Origin: Cycas panzhihuaensis
Lineage: Eukaryota > Cycadophyta
Direction: 5' to 3'
DNA: 64,000 bases
Assembly (NCBI GenBank): GCA_023213395.1
Contig: CM041465.1
Coordinates: forward strand, 219,673,741 to 219,737,740
Below the pieces are notes generated by a model. It was given only the letters and a program-made list of their open reading frames with translations. It searched no databases and was not told where the DNA came from. A program made the position numbers and the translations under genes. Positions 1 to 9,891 of this stretch are shown here, piece by piece (the first letter of the stretch is position 1; each line of letters starts with the position of its first letter).

Positions 1-400
1 GATAAATAAGAGTATTGAAAATATTTAAATGATCAGTAATTTTTATACCTTCCTTCATCTGTAATGAGTACAACTACCTCTTCAAGTAGATTTCATTAAT
101 CATTGATTTGGTCATGTACAAGCCTTCCAATTGGGTCCATAATCCTTCTACTGTCTACTCCCCTATGATGTTAAATAGAACTTCATCCACCAAGCACAAT
201 TATATTGTGCTAAGAGTTATTTTGTCTAAATCATCCCATTTATCATTGTCCATTCCTATGGGTTTTTTTTATTTCCCTGTAAGAGTTCTGTACAAACCTT
301 GTTATACTAGAACATCATATGCTTTTAGCTTCCACAACTCAAAGTTATTCTTGCCATTGAGTTTCTTCACCTCAAACTTTACATTTGCCAGTTTCACCAT
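1..400 (-). pseudogene. Decayed Ty1/copia gag, N-terminal part
   Basis: Read on the minus strand from a Met codon near position 400, this is the start of a copia Gag (UBN2-type capsid). The opening NGKNNFELWKLK is the usual copia Gag signature, and further on come KWDDLDK and an LEGLYMTKS-like segment matching the 'L...LY..KS' block of the family. Several in-frame stops break it, so it is dead. It lies directly downstream, in element sense, of the PBS at 455-469 and the LTR at 472-1128, as expected of a 5' end. The rest of the element lies outside the window to the left. Identification as copia Gag is confident; the lineage is not resolved. Confidence 0.75.
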
Positions 401-454
401 TTAGTATAGAAAAAGCTGACACCAAACCTTTACAAACTCATTACAAAATTAAAA

Positions 455-469
455 GTGGCTCTGATACCA
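455..469 (-). other. Primer-binding site (initiator tRNA-Met) of antisense copia
   Basis: On the minus strand the sequence reads TGGTATCAGAGCCAC, two bases after the LTR end. This is the standard complement to the 3' end of initiator tRNA-Met used by plant LTR elements to prime reverse transcription. Confidence 0.85.
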
Positions 470-471
470 CT

Positions 472-1128
472 TGTTGAGTAAACTATGTCCTAATAACCAA
501 AAACTGCCACCAAGATCTAAACTATTTTGCAACTAGTTATAGTAATCAAAACTAAAATTTAACATGCAAGTTTTTAAACTAGAGATAATACAATAAATAA
601 ATTAGAAAGCCAAAGCATCATATATATACTCTATATAACATGGTAAAACCCTAGCAATATGCTAAAGAAACATCTACACAGGAAAGATATCGATATTTAT
701 TATCAAAGAATAGAGAAATGTACATAATCTGCAGTAAAATGTTTACAGCAATAACAAACAGCCACCCAACTCTTCACAGCACATCTAATACATCAAACAC
801 CATTAACATAATGAAAAAACACCATAAATTAGGCTATATGAGAGACTCATATAAGGCACAAATCTTGACCATCAAATCTAGAATATTTTGAGTGAACGAC
901 CCCAATTCTCTTTACAATTTAGTATGCTTTTCAGTGCTAGCTTTTTGGGTCAAGGATTATCACCCCTGAACCTCCTCTTTATAGGTGAGTTATGATGTCC
1001 CCTGTACCCCCCGGCCAAGGGGGGCTCCTGCCCCTATTGGATCCCCTCAAGGAAGTTTGAGGGGGAAACTGTGCTACTAACCTATCAAAATTTTAACCTC
1101 TAAAATATTATTGTCACATTATCTAACA
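472..1128 (-). repeat. 5' LTR of antisense copia element (657 bp)
   Basis: On the minus strand the LTR begins TGTTAGATAATGTG and ends CTCAACA, immediately followed by the PBS. A second member of the same family lies at 36720-37336 as a solo LTR. Shared blocks include the gtaaaaccctagca and catc.acacaggaaag segments. Both copies carry a GC-rich cluster of C and G runs (here about 990-1060) in otherwise AT-rich sequence. The right edge abuts integrase sequence of a gypsy relic, so this element inserted into it. The target duplication cannot be tested because the left end is outside the window. Confidence 0.8.
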
Positions 1129-1132
1129 AAAA

Positions 1133-1364
1133 GTAGGGCATGATTGATACCTTAAAGTCCTGCAATTTCAAGAAGGAGATCTCGTACTTCTCTATGATAA
1201 TAAATTTTATATAAAGCTAGGAAAGTTAAAGCTATGATGGCTTGGTCCATATAAGATGAACCAGATTCAACATAATGAAGTAGTGTAACTCCAATAACTT
1301 AATAGAACACAGTTTGATAAACTAGTCAATAAAAGTATACTAAAACGATATATGGTAACTTAAA
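1133..1364 (+). pseudogene. Integrase C-terminus of a relic Tat-like gypsy element
   Basis: In one frame the sequence reads QEGDLVLLYDNKF, LGKLKL, a stop, then WLGPYK and ends KSILKRYMVT-stop. It aligns collinearly with the end of the Tat-like integrase at 63304-63535 (NEGDQVLLYDSKF ... LGKLKMRWLGPY ... SRLKPYIK), the GPY/F module at the C-terminus of gypsy integrases. At least four in-frame stops are present. The left edge is the copia LTR, which removed or displaced the rest of pol. To the right come tandem repeats, as in the 3' UTR of Tat elements. This is a fragment, not a gene. Confidence 0.7.
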
Positions 1365-1440
1365 AAAAAAATTAGGACAAAAACCATGGGAGCATATTTT
1401 CCTCAATGATTTTAAATTATGGAATTTTAAGGAATTAACC

Positions 1441-2492
1441 AAGGATGCATAATGGTTGTAACCTAAGACATAGAAGATTATAATTTATGAAGTAAACTGG
1501 TTGCAACCCAGATGCAGAAGGTTACAACTAGAGAAGTAAAGTGATTGCAATCAGTATGTAGAAGGTTACAACTAAGGAAACAAAATGGTTACAACATGGG
1601 ATGTAACCTAGGATACAAAAGGTTACAACTAAGGAAGTAAAATAGATGTAACAACATGTGGAGCAAAGTGGTTGCAACTCTGACGCAAAAGATTATAACT
1701 AAGGAGGTAAAGTTGTTGTAACTAAGATATAGAAGGTTGCAACCAAGGAAGCAAAAATATTACAACCTAAGATACAGAAGGTTGTAACTAGGGAGGTAAA
1801 GTAGTTACAAGCCAAGACATAGAAGGTTGCAATAGGGGAGGTAAAGTAGTTATAACCTGGGATATATAAGGTTGCAATAAGAGAGGTAAAGTGGTTGTAA
1901 CCTAGAATGCAAAAGGCTACAATCAAGAAAGTAGAACAGTTGTAACCCAAACGTAGAAAGTTACAACCGAGGAGGTAAAGTGGTTGCAATAAAGACATAG
2001 AAGGTTGCAATTAGGAAGGTAAAGCAGTTATAACCTAAGACACAAAAGGTTATAACCAATAAAGCAAAGTGGTTGCAACCCAGGACATAAAAGGTTATAA
2101 TCCAAGAAGCAAAGTAGTTACAACTTGGGATGGAAAAGGTTGCAACTAGAGAAGCAAAGTAGTTGTAACCTAAGACACAAAAGGTTATAACTAGAGAAGC
2201 AAAGTAGTTGCAACCTAAGATATAAAAGGTTACAACTAGAGAAACAAAGTAATTGTAACCTAGGACGTAGAAGGTTACAACTAGAGAAGCAAAATGGTTG
2301 CAACTCAGATACAGAAGGTTACAACCAAGGAAGTAAAATAATTATAACCTAAATGCAGAAGGTTGTAATTGAAGAGGTTAAATGGTTACAACCTAGGCAA
2401 TGAAGCGATTATAACTGAAGAGGTAAAGCAATTACAACCTAGAAAGTAAAGTAGTTGTAACCCAAGATGTAGAAAGTTATAACCAAGGGAGT
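1441..2492. repeat. 45-bp tandem array (3' UTR minisatellite of the gypsy relic)
   Basis: About 23 imperfect copies of a 45-bp unit. Each contains two half-units that begin with GGTTACAAC- or GGTTGTAACC-like cores followed by a purine stretch such as AAGGAAGTAAAG. The unit length is divisible by three, so the minus strand shows spurious open frames with a 15-residue repeat (LQLLCFSSCNLLYLR-like); I do not regard these as genes. The array follows integrase sequence directly. This matches the known behaviour of Tat-lineage 3' UTRs, which accumulate tandem repeats. It is cut at its right edge by the chromovirus at 2493. Confidence 0.85.
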
Positions 2493-2833
2493 TGTAACAT
2501 AACCCCACCTTTCCTTAGCAAGAAAGAACCACTAACAAGTAAGGATTAAGGGGTTTAGTAAGTTATGTGTATGGCCTGTTAAGTTGTGCAATAAGATGTA
2601 AGGCCGCTAGGGCCACCAATAGAATCATTAAGGATGAAGACCCTTACTTATGTATTTCAATAGTTAAATCACTTGTAATGTTATTGAGTATGGTATCTTG
2701 AAAGGAGAAAGTACTTCGGTACTCATTTTGGTGATTGATTTTTTATGATCTGCTTGTACACTCGTGTTATTTGGCTTCATTTTCTGCTAATTATCACTCC
2801 TACGAGCCCATATTTCTGAGAAGGAATGGTCCA
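2493..2833 (+). repeat. 5' LTR of chromovirus A
   Basis: Begins TGTAACATAACCCC and ends GGAATGGTCCA. It is followed two bases later by the PBS TGGTATCAGAGCTGC (2836-2850), complementary to initiator tRNA-Met. Pairs with 8383-8723. Confidence 0.92.
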
Positions 2834-3884
2834 AGTGGTATCAGAGCTGCATTTACGATCATGGGAAGCTGCCCCAAATAGCAAATTTTTTCTTTTCCTG
2901 TATGATTGAGTACTCTTTCTATCTAGGTAGAGATTGAGGAAAGACCTTCACTTAGTACTCTCTCTAGGAAGATTAAGAAACGATAGCAAGACAAATTAGA
3001 GGTCACGAAGCGAAGGGGAATTTTGTCCATCAGGAACTGCAAGCAATTTATTTCTTCTACATTCAATTCAATTTTTAAGCTTTCTTTTTCTGCATTGGGT
3101 TATATTCCAAGGGTAGATAACACCGTTGGGCAGCTACCCTTTGTGTCCCCTCCCACCTCTTCCTTCCAGGTAGATAACATCGATGGGCGACTACCTAAGT
3201 AGTTAGGTAGAGACCCTGTACCGGGGGTCTTTAAAGATCACAGGGATCTGTTGTTTTGGCTAAGCGTATCATGGCTTTTCTGCCCCTTGCGTGAAGGACT
3301 AAATATAACACTCCTGAACCAAGCCCTAGACAAAACCTAGCTACGAAAGTGTGCCTCCACATACCTTCAGGTATATAGGAGGACCCCTTTAGGATTCTAA
3401 AACCCTCCCTAGCATAGGTAAACTATCTACCGTTGAAGTCTTACAGTGCAATGTTTAACGGTTAGCGCCACAAAGTTACCTGCCTCAAACTTCTGCATCA
3501 GAAGTTTATTAGTAGGCCTATAAGGCTAAGTATACCTTATTCTATAGTGGGTAGGACACATCTGATCATTCTCTACTTCCCCTACCCTAATTTTCACTCT
3601 TTTCGTACCTGGGCCACTGGTGGGCCCCACCACTCCAAATTCACCTTCAAACTCATACATCCCATTTTGATAAATTTGTTATGCTCTTTCTAGTGGACTA
3701 AATATCTGGCTTATGTAATTTTGGGGTCAACAGGCTATAGACACCCCACATTCCCTTATTCGCCCCTTCTTTCCCATATAGCAACTCCCTATTCTCATAT
3801 CCTGTTCTTTCTTGATCTGTCCCACTTTGTTCTTTCCCTTCTTTCTACTTACTTCCGCTTCTTTAATCCCTTTCTTCAACTCCA

Positions 3885-5105
3885 ATGGCAAAAAATCAAA
3901 CAGAAAAAATTTCTAAGTTGACCAATGACTTGTCTAACTTCAAAATAGAGGTCAACGATAGACTCAGTAGCATGCCTACCAAATCTGACCTAAACGACAC
4001 TAAGAAAGAGATTCTTCATCTGCTTCAGCAGTGGGTTCCACCTCAACCCCAAAGCACAGGAGCTTCTAACTCAACGGGCAACCAACCTCCTCCTTCTCTA
4101 GGAAGCAATGTATATACAGGAGGTTTTCCACCAAGACAACTTTTTTTCCATCATAAGATCAACATTCCTACCTTTGATCCAGATGTGAATAAAGAGTGCC
4201 CCCAAAGCTGGGTTAATAAGTTAGAATCCTACTTCACTCTCCACCCGATGTCAAAAGAGGACTAACTCTTATACACTTCCATTCACTTAGATGGCCAAGC
4301 TCACCATTGGTTTAACTAGTGGAAGCAAGAATATCCCTCTCACCAAACTTTGTCCTACTTCACTAGTTGTTTCTTTGAACAATATGAAGATACTTCACAT
4401 AACTCACCCAACTTAAGCAGACATCAACTGTAGAAGCTTACATGAATGAATTTCAAGCTTTATATAACCGCTCGCCACAAAGCCAAAATGTGGACAAACA
4501 AATAATGATTGATATTTATGTGGTGGGACTCCAAGACCATATTCAGATGAGACTAAAGACAATGGCAATCTACTCTCTTAAGGAAGCTTTCAAGTGGGCC
4601 TGTGTAGTAGAAGCTGAGTTTGTAGCAGACAGACCCTAAGTTATTCAACAGCATAACTCTTGGTCCTCACGCACTCGTCAGGCAGACTTCCAGTGACCTC
4701 GACCTCGATTTGACGATGCCTCTCGTCCTCAAGCTGACTTCACACATCCTCGGCCATGACAAGATGATTCTCGACCATCTATTGATCGCCAGAATGAGGA
4801 TACATCCACCAAAAGAGTCCAAATTTCTTAAGTTGAAGCACAACGTCAATTTGAGATTGGCCTTTATATGTAGTGTGCATAAAAGTGGACTTTTGGGCAT
4901 GGTCGTTTTTGCAAAGCACGATGTATGGTTTTCTCCATTAACCCATCCCTCTCCCCTAATGATCCCTCTGACTCTGACTCCAACCAGGAGGCTAATGATG
5001 AAACCCGTGATGATCCTACACTAGACCCCCAACCTGAAGTATCCATATCCACTATCACCACCTCCTCCTGCCCTAAACCCCTAGAGTTAGAGGCATTCTC
5101 CGCAA
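3885..5105 (+). pseudogene. gag of chromovirus A, decayed
   Basis: The start ATGGCAAAAAATCAAACAG opens a 126-residue stretch with an N-terminal coiled-coil-like region (KLTNDLSNFKIEVNDRLSS). Then comes the Gag capsid block (INIPTFDPDV...CPQSWVNKLESYF), which corresponds to the 'P.FdG.dp..Wl...e.yF' signature of gypsy Gag. Later fragments (MNEFQALYNRSPQ, YVVGLQDHIQMRLK) continue the capsid domain in shifted frames. I could not see an intact CCHC knuckle; that region is frame-broken. Gag forms the cytoplasmic particle in which reverse transcription occurs; this copy cannot. Confidence 0.75.
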
Positions 5106-5380
5106 GACTCCAATATCTATCTTGATTGATGGTGGCGCATCACTTAACTTCATTGATATTTCGATAGCTAGATAACTTAACCTATATATTGTGCTAAAAG
5201 TTGACTTCACATGTTCTCTACCAAGGTACCAGAAACTCCATTGTGCAGGTGTTATTAAAAACCTCCAAGTCCAAATTGGCTCATACCTTCTGATGTCAGA
5301 CTTATTTGCCTTATTAATAGGAGGATCTAATGCCATCCTAGGGATTCAATGGTTGCAAACACTAGGGACCTATAGTACGA
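5106..5380 (+). pseudogene. Aspartic protease of chromovirus A, decayed
   Basis: The frame around 5120 reads LIDGGASLNFIDI, matching the gypsy protease active-site block (I-D-[SG]-G-[AS]-x-x-N-F-I). A second block further on (NAILGIQWLQTLG, 5320-5370) is the typical 'vvLGmdWL' end of the protease. The two lie in different frames, so at least one indel separates them. In functional relatives this enzyme cleaves the Gag-Pol polyprotein. Confidence 0.65.
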
Positions 5381-5699
5381 ACAACTCGCCTACAAATCCA
5401 TTCATTGCCTTCAAAGACCACATGGGGTAAAATCACAAAATTTACAGAATGCAATCCCCCTTAACCAAGTGGTCTCTTATGAACGTATGAAACACCATCT
5501 TCAATCTCACCTAGGATATATAGTCCACCTCAATAATATTCAAATCAAACCACAAATTTATCCAAACATCCAGGATGTCATTACCGAATATGAACAAGTA
5601 TTCGCCCCTATGCCTGACACTACCCCTCCCGACTGCGGTTTCTATCATACAATTGGCCTCTAATCTAACCATGACCCCATCAGCCTTTGACCTTACCAT

Positions 5700-6960
5700 A
5701 ACTCATACTTCCAAAAGAATGAAATTGAGAAACTCACAAATGAGCTCCTTGACATGGGCATAATCCAACCAAGTAAAAGCCCTTATGCAACCCCAATTGT
5801 CTAAGTTCGGAAGAAGGATGGCTCCTTTCACATCTGTGTTGACTATAGGGAATTAAATAAGATTACCATTAAAAATAAATTTCTCACCCCTCGCATAGAT
5901 GACATGCTAGATGAAATCCATGGTGCAACCATCTTTTCTAAGTTAGACCTCCAATCTGGTTACTACCAAATCCTAATTACCCCATAAGATTGTCATAAGA
6001 CAACATTTCATACACATCATGGCCATTTTGAGTTTCGAGCAATGCCCCGGCAACCTTCCAAGCTCTCATGAATAAAATCTTTGGGCCCTACCTTTGAAAG
6101 TTTGTCATAGTTTTCTTTGATGACATTCTTATTTATAGTGCCTTCCTGGATCTCCATATCCAACACTTAGAAATTGTTCTTCAAATTTTACAAAACCACC
6201 AACTCTATGCAAAACTATCTAAGTGTGAGTTTGGATAATCAGAACTCAAATATTTGGGTCACATCATATCATCAAAAGGGATACGTGTAGACCCCGATAA
6301 AATATCAGTCATCACAACATGGCCAACACCTACCACTCTTACCTAACTACGAGCATTTCTTAGGCTCACAGGGTTTTATCGACGCTTTGTGCGTAATTAT
6401 GCTGCTCTTGCCACCCCATTAACCAGCCTCCTTCGTAAAGAGGCTTTTCAATGGTCTCCTGAAGCAAATGCTTCCTTTTCCTACCTCAAGGTCATAATGA
6501 CCTCCACTCCAGTCCTCATCACCCCTGATTTTAACCAACCCTTCCAACTTGAATGTGATGCTTCAAGGTTTGGTTTAGACGCAGTCCTAATGCAAGACTC
6601 TCATCCCATTGCATTTGAAAGCCAAAAATTAAAAGATCACGAGCTTCATCTCTCCACATATCAGAAAGAAATGAAGGTTATTCTCCATGTTATTGATAAA
6701 TGGAGGTAATATCTCTTAGGCTCTAAGTTCACTATTCTCACGGATCATCATAGCCTCCATAATTTATTATTTCGGCGGTCTTGTTTGAAGAACAAACTAA
6801 GTGGGTTCATCCATTACAAGTCTTTGACTTCTCAATAACATATAAAAAAGGCAAAGACAATATAGTGGTAGATGCCCTTTCACATCTCCATCCCGATGAT
6901 AATGTACCTAACCCAAGCCTCCATGCCATCAGCAACCCCCAATGACTTTGGCTTGACGAA
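5700..6960 (+). pseudogene. Reverse transcriptase and RNase H of chromovirus A, decayed
   Basis: Recognisable RT blocks in several frames include VRKKDGSF near 5810, an ARP-type segment near 5935 ([11 protein letters not shown]), and the catalytic YxDD box as FFDD in [12 protein letters not shown] (about 6105). Then comes the connection with LRAFLRLTGFYRRFV (about 6340-6390). RNase H follows at 6389-6960 with FQLECDASRFGLDAVL, HPIAFESQKL and a tail like YKKGKDNIVVDALS. Stops often occupy Gln or Trp positions, as in PQDCHKTTF where Gln has become a stop. There is also a deletion in the MPFGL region near 6045. Domain order is normal for gypsy pol. Confidence 0.8.
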
Positions 6961-6989
6961 CTATGTGTTGAAAATCAAGCCCAGCTAGA

Positions 6990-8110
6990 CTATCCTAATT
7001 AGAGGAAAAACATTCTCATCCATAAAGGTTGGTCAACCTTCAACAATCACCTCCTCTACCACAATCGTAACTTTTTCCATCCCTCCTCCTCATTCATCCC
7101 TAGAATCCTAACAGAATACCACCCATCCCCCCTTGGTAACCACTCTGGCTTCGATAAGACTTATTAACGGATTCATGCAGATTTCTTTTGGCCCCACATG
7201 AGACCACCATATTCACCTTTGTATTAGAATGTGACACCTATCAATGAAATAAGGTAGAGGCCAAACCTCTCCCTGGCCTTCTTTAACCATTAAATATTCC
7301 TCAAGACAAGTGGTAAGATATTGCCATGGACTTCATCATAGGCCTACCTCCATTTGTCGGGTTTGACTCCATTTGGGTAATCATTGATCTATTAACCAAA
7401 TACTCACACTTTCTCCCATTGCACACCTCATATTCATCCTCCTGTCTCGCTGACTTATATGTCCAATTCATATTTCGCCTCTATGGCTTCCCATCATCTA
7501 TCGTTTATGATCGAGACCCTAAGTTTACTAGCTCCTATTGGTAAGAACTCTTTAAGGCTATTGGAACCTCATTTAACATGAGCTCTGCCTACCACCCACA
7601 AATAGATGGCCAATCTGAGGTTCTAAATAAAACTTTAGAAACTTATCTATGTTGCTTTGCCTCAGAACACCAAGCTAAGTGGACCTCATGGCTTGCCCTG
7701 GCTGAGTATTGGTATAACTCCTCCCATCATTCTGCCATTGGTATGTCCCCCTTTTTGGCTCTTTATGGCTACCACCCACCTTCCCACCATACCCTAGCCA
7801 CAAACTTTAGAATAGCTTCTGTGCAACAAAAGCTTCAAGAAATGGATCAAATCTTTGATGCCCTTTGACAAAATTTAGCCACTGCCCAAAATCGAATGAA
7901 GCAACTTGGAGATTGAGACTGATCTGATCGATCCTTTGATATTAGAGATCTTATATACCTTCGCCTCTAACCTTATAAGTAACAATCACTCAAGTCACAT
8001 CAAGGGTATAAACTAAGCCCCCGCTACTATGGCCTTATAAGATCTTACACAAAATTGGTGAAGTTGCTTATGCCCTTGAACTTCCCCCAAACACTAATAT
8101 CCATAATGTC
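6990..8110 (+). pseudogene. Integrase of chromovirus A, decayed
   Basis: The integrase catalytic core is visible at 7326-7544 (MDFIIGLPPFVGFDSIWVII, then YDRDPKFTS) and 7578-7868 (SSAYHPQIDGQSEVLNKTLE). These supply the DDE residues: Asp of MDFI, Asp of YDRDPKF, and Glu of GQSEV. Upstream, the zinc-binding region near 7100-7220 is mutated. Downstream, the C-terminal segment (VYALELPPNTNIHNVFHVS, about 8060-8115) leads into the chromodomain. The fragments are separated by stops and small indels. Confidence 0.8.
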
Positions 8111-8116
8111 TTCCAT

Positions 8117-8332
8117 GTGTCCTGCCTAAAAAAATACCTTGGAGCTAAAGTTACACCCCACACAACCCTACCCATTCTCTCTGAAGAGGAAACTCTTACA
8201 ATTCCTCCCAATAAAATCCTTGCTAGTAGCCAGTGCCACCTCTGGAATCACACTATTTCTGAACACTTAGTACAGTGGATCGGCTGCGATGCAAATGAAG
8301 CTACTTGGGAGCCGGACGAGTTCATCCAGTAA
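8117..8332 (+). pseudogene. Chromodomain-like tail of chromovirus A integrase
   Basis: An open stretch after the VSCLKK motif that ends chromoviral integrases. Its end, HLVQWIGCDANEATWEPDEF, matches the second half of a chromodomain (V-K-W-x-G-x...-A-T-W-E). In chromoviruses this domain reads heterochromatin marks and steers integration. Aromatic cage residues cannot be judged reliably by eye. It ends at the stop at 8330-8332, 37 bp before the polypurine tract. Confidence 0.75.
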
Positions 8333-8368
8333 CATCCTCATCTCCAATGCTGTGAGGACTCGACATCT

Positions 8369-8382
8369 CAGAGGGGGGGACC
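8369..8382 (+). other. Polypurine tract of chromovirus A
   Basis: TCAGAGGGGGGGAC immediately before the 3' LTR; the priming site for plus-strand DNA synthesis. Confidence 0.8.
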
Positions 8383-8723
8383 TATAACATAATCCCACCT
8401 TTCCTTAGCAAGCGAGAACCACCAACAAGTAAGGATTAAGGGGTTTAATAAGTTATGTGTATGGACCGCTAAGCTATCCAATAAGATGTAAGGCCGTTAG
8501 GGCCACCAATAGAATCATTAAGGATGAAGACCCTTACTTTTGTATTTAAAGGGTTAAATCACTTGTAATGTTATTAAGTATGGTATATTGAAAGGAGAAA
8601 GAACTTCGATACTCATTTTGGTGATTCATTTTTTATGATTAGCTTGCACACTCATGTTATTTGGCTTCATTTTCTGCTAATTATCACTCCTACAAGCCCA
8701 GATTGCTGAGAAGGAACGGTCCA
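8383..8723 (+). repeat. 3' LTR of chromovirus A
   Basis: Begins TATAACATAATCCC (the expected TG has become TA) and ends GGAACGGTCCA, followed by the target duplication GGAGT. About 91% identical to 2493-2833 by eye, with no internal indels. Confidence 0.92.
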
Positions 8724-8728
8724 GGAGT

Positions 8729-9340
8729 AAAATAGATAAAACACATGACGTAAAAGGGTGCAACTAATAAAGTAAAAAGATTATAATCAAAAGAATAAAA
8801 GATACGAGAAAAGTAAAGGATTACAACTAGGAAGAGAAAAGGATTACAACCAGGTGCAACTGAGAAAATTAAAGGATCATAATTAGGTATAACTGGGAAG
8901 AGTAAAGGATTACAATAGGATTATAATTAGGTATAACTAGGAAAAGTAAAGGATAATAACCAAGTGCAACTAGGAAGAGTACATAATTACAACCAGGTGC
9001 AATCGAGAAAAGTAAAGGATCACAACCAGGTGTAACTAGGAAGAGTAAAGGATTGCAACTAGGCACAACTGAAAAGAGTAAAGGATTACAACCAAGTGCA
9101 ACCAGGAAGAGTAAAGGATTATGACCAGGCATAACCGAGAAGAGTAAAGGATTGTAACCAAGTGCAACCGAGAAGAATAAAAGATTGCAACTAAGCATAA
9201 TTAAGAAAAGTAAAAGATTGTAACTAGATGTAATCAAGAACAAGAAAATATTATAAGTAGGCATAACCAGGAATAGTAAAAGAATGGAAACAAGTATAAT
9301 CAAATAGTAGAAGATTGTCATAAAAAGTTATGTGAAATGG
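8729..9340. repeat. 33-bp tandem array
   Basis: The first bases continue the 45-bp array interrupted by chromovirus A. From about 8810 a distinct 33-bp unit takes over, of the form AACCAGGTGCAACYRGGAAG followed by AGTAAAGGATTRC, in about 15 imperfect copies. Like the 45-bp unit it is divisible by three, and it gives a spurious antisense frame with an 11-residue repeat (VALGCNPLLFS-like). The shared RTTACAACY core suggests both arrays grew from one ancestral sequence. Copies decay toward the right edge. Confidence 0.85.
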
Positions 9341-9891
9341 AAGATGATTACATCAATTAAGTAACAGTTAAGACTTAATAGAAAAAGCTAAGGTATAAGT
9401 GGTTAATGATGGAAGTGACTAGTCAACAAGAATCTTTGGCAATAAGATTGTCACATGAACCAAGACGATTCAAGAACCAAATACGATAACAAGTTACCAC
9501 CATGCATAGGAAGAGAGAAAAGAGGGTACAGTGGGATTGCAACTTAGTTATTATAACCATAATTTGAAATGATAGTGATTTTTCCATGGTTAGAAGGTTA
9601 CAAGGTAGCAAGGCTTGAAGGTAGAAAATAACTAAAAAACTTCAAAAGTAATTGTAGAAGATCATGACGAAGAATACTAGAGATATTCATATTAATTTAT
9701 GAGAGATAGATGATGAAGGAATTAAAAATTATTAGTGTAATATGCCAAAGGAAGATGCGAAAAAAGTGAATTTGACATAGGCTGGATTTACACAATATGT
9801 GCAAACTAGATTGTTTCTAGTAGCCACATAATTTATGTTTGCAATAATTCAACTAGTAGCATACTAACATGAGCTTCTAGATATTATAACA
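9341..9891. other. Decayed array flank, no gene seen
   Basis: AT-rich sequence with a few degenerate GGTTACAA-type repeats up to about 9610. No domain or splice structure could be supported. Confidence 0.5.

Larger units (their letters stand above)
2493..8723 (+). mobile_element. Ty3/gypsy chromovirus A, complete but dead (6.2 kb)
   Basis: Full structure: 341-bp LTRs at 2493-2833 and 8383-8723, PBS, gag, protease, RT, RNase H, integrase, chromodomain-like tail, polypurine tract, and a 5-bp target duplication GGAGT (2488-2492 and 8724-8728). RT preceding integrase makes it gypsy. The C-terminal chromodomain makes it a chromovirus, and the short LTRs and small size recall the Reina/Galadriel side of the group (inference). 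The LTRs differ at about 30 of 341 sites (about 9%), so it is old. All reading frames carry stops and frameshifts. It sits inside a tandem array that reads continuously when the element is removed. Confidence 0.93.

Noticed and set aside
1699-2303. Antisense open frames with 15-residue hydrophobic repeats
   Set aside because: They are the translation of the 45-bp tandem units; frame survival follows from the unit length, and no start, promoter or domain supports a gene.
8869-9321. 150-codon antisense frame that looks like a multi-pass membrane protein
   Set aside because: It is the 33-bp array read backwards; the apparent membrane helices are repeat artefacts.
1441-9340. Regularly spaced repeats resembling a CRISPR array
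   Set aside because: Units are contiguous and variable without unique spacers, and the context is a plant retrotransposon.
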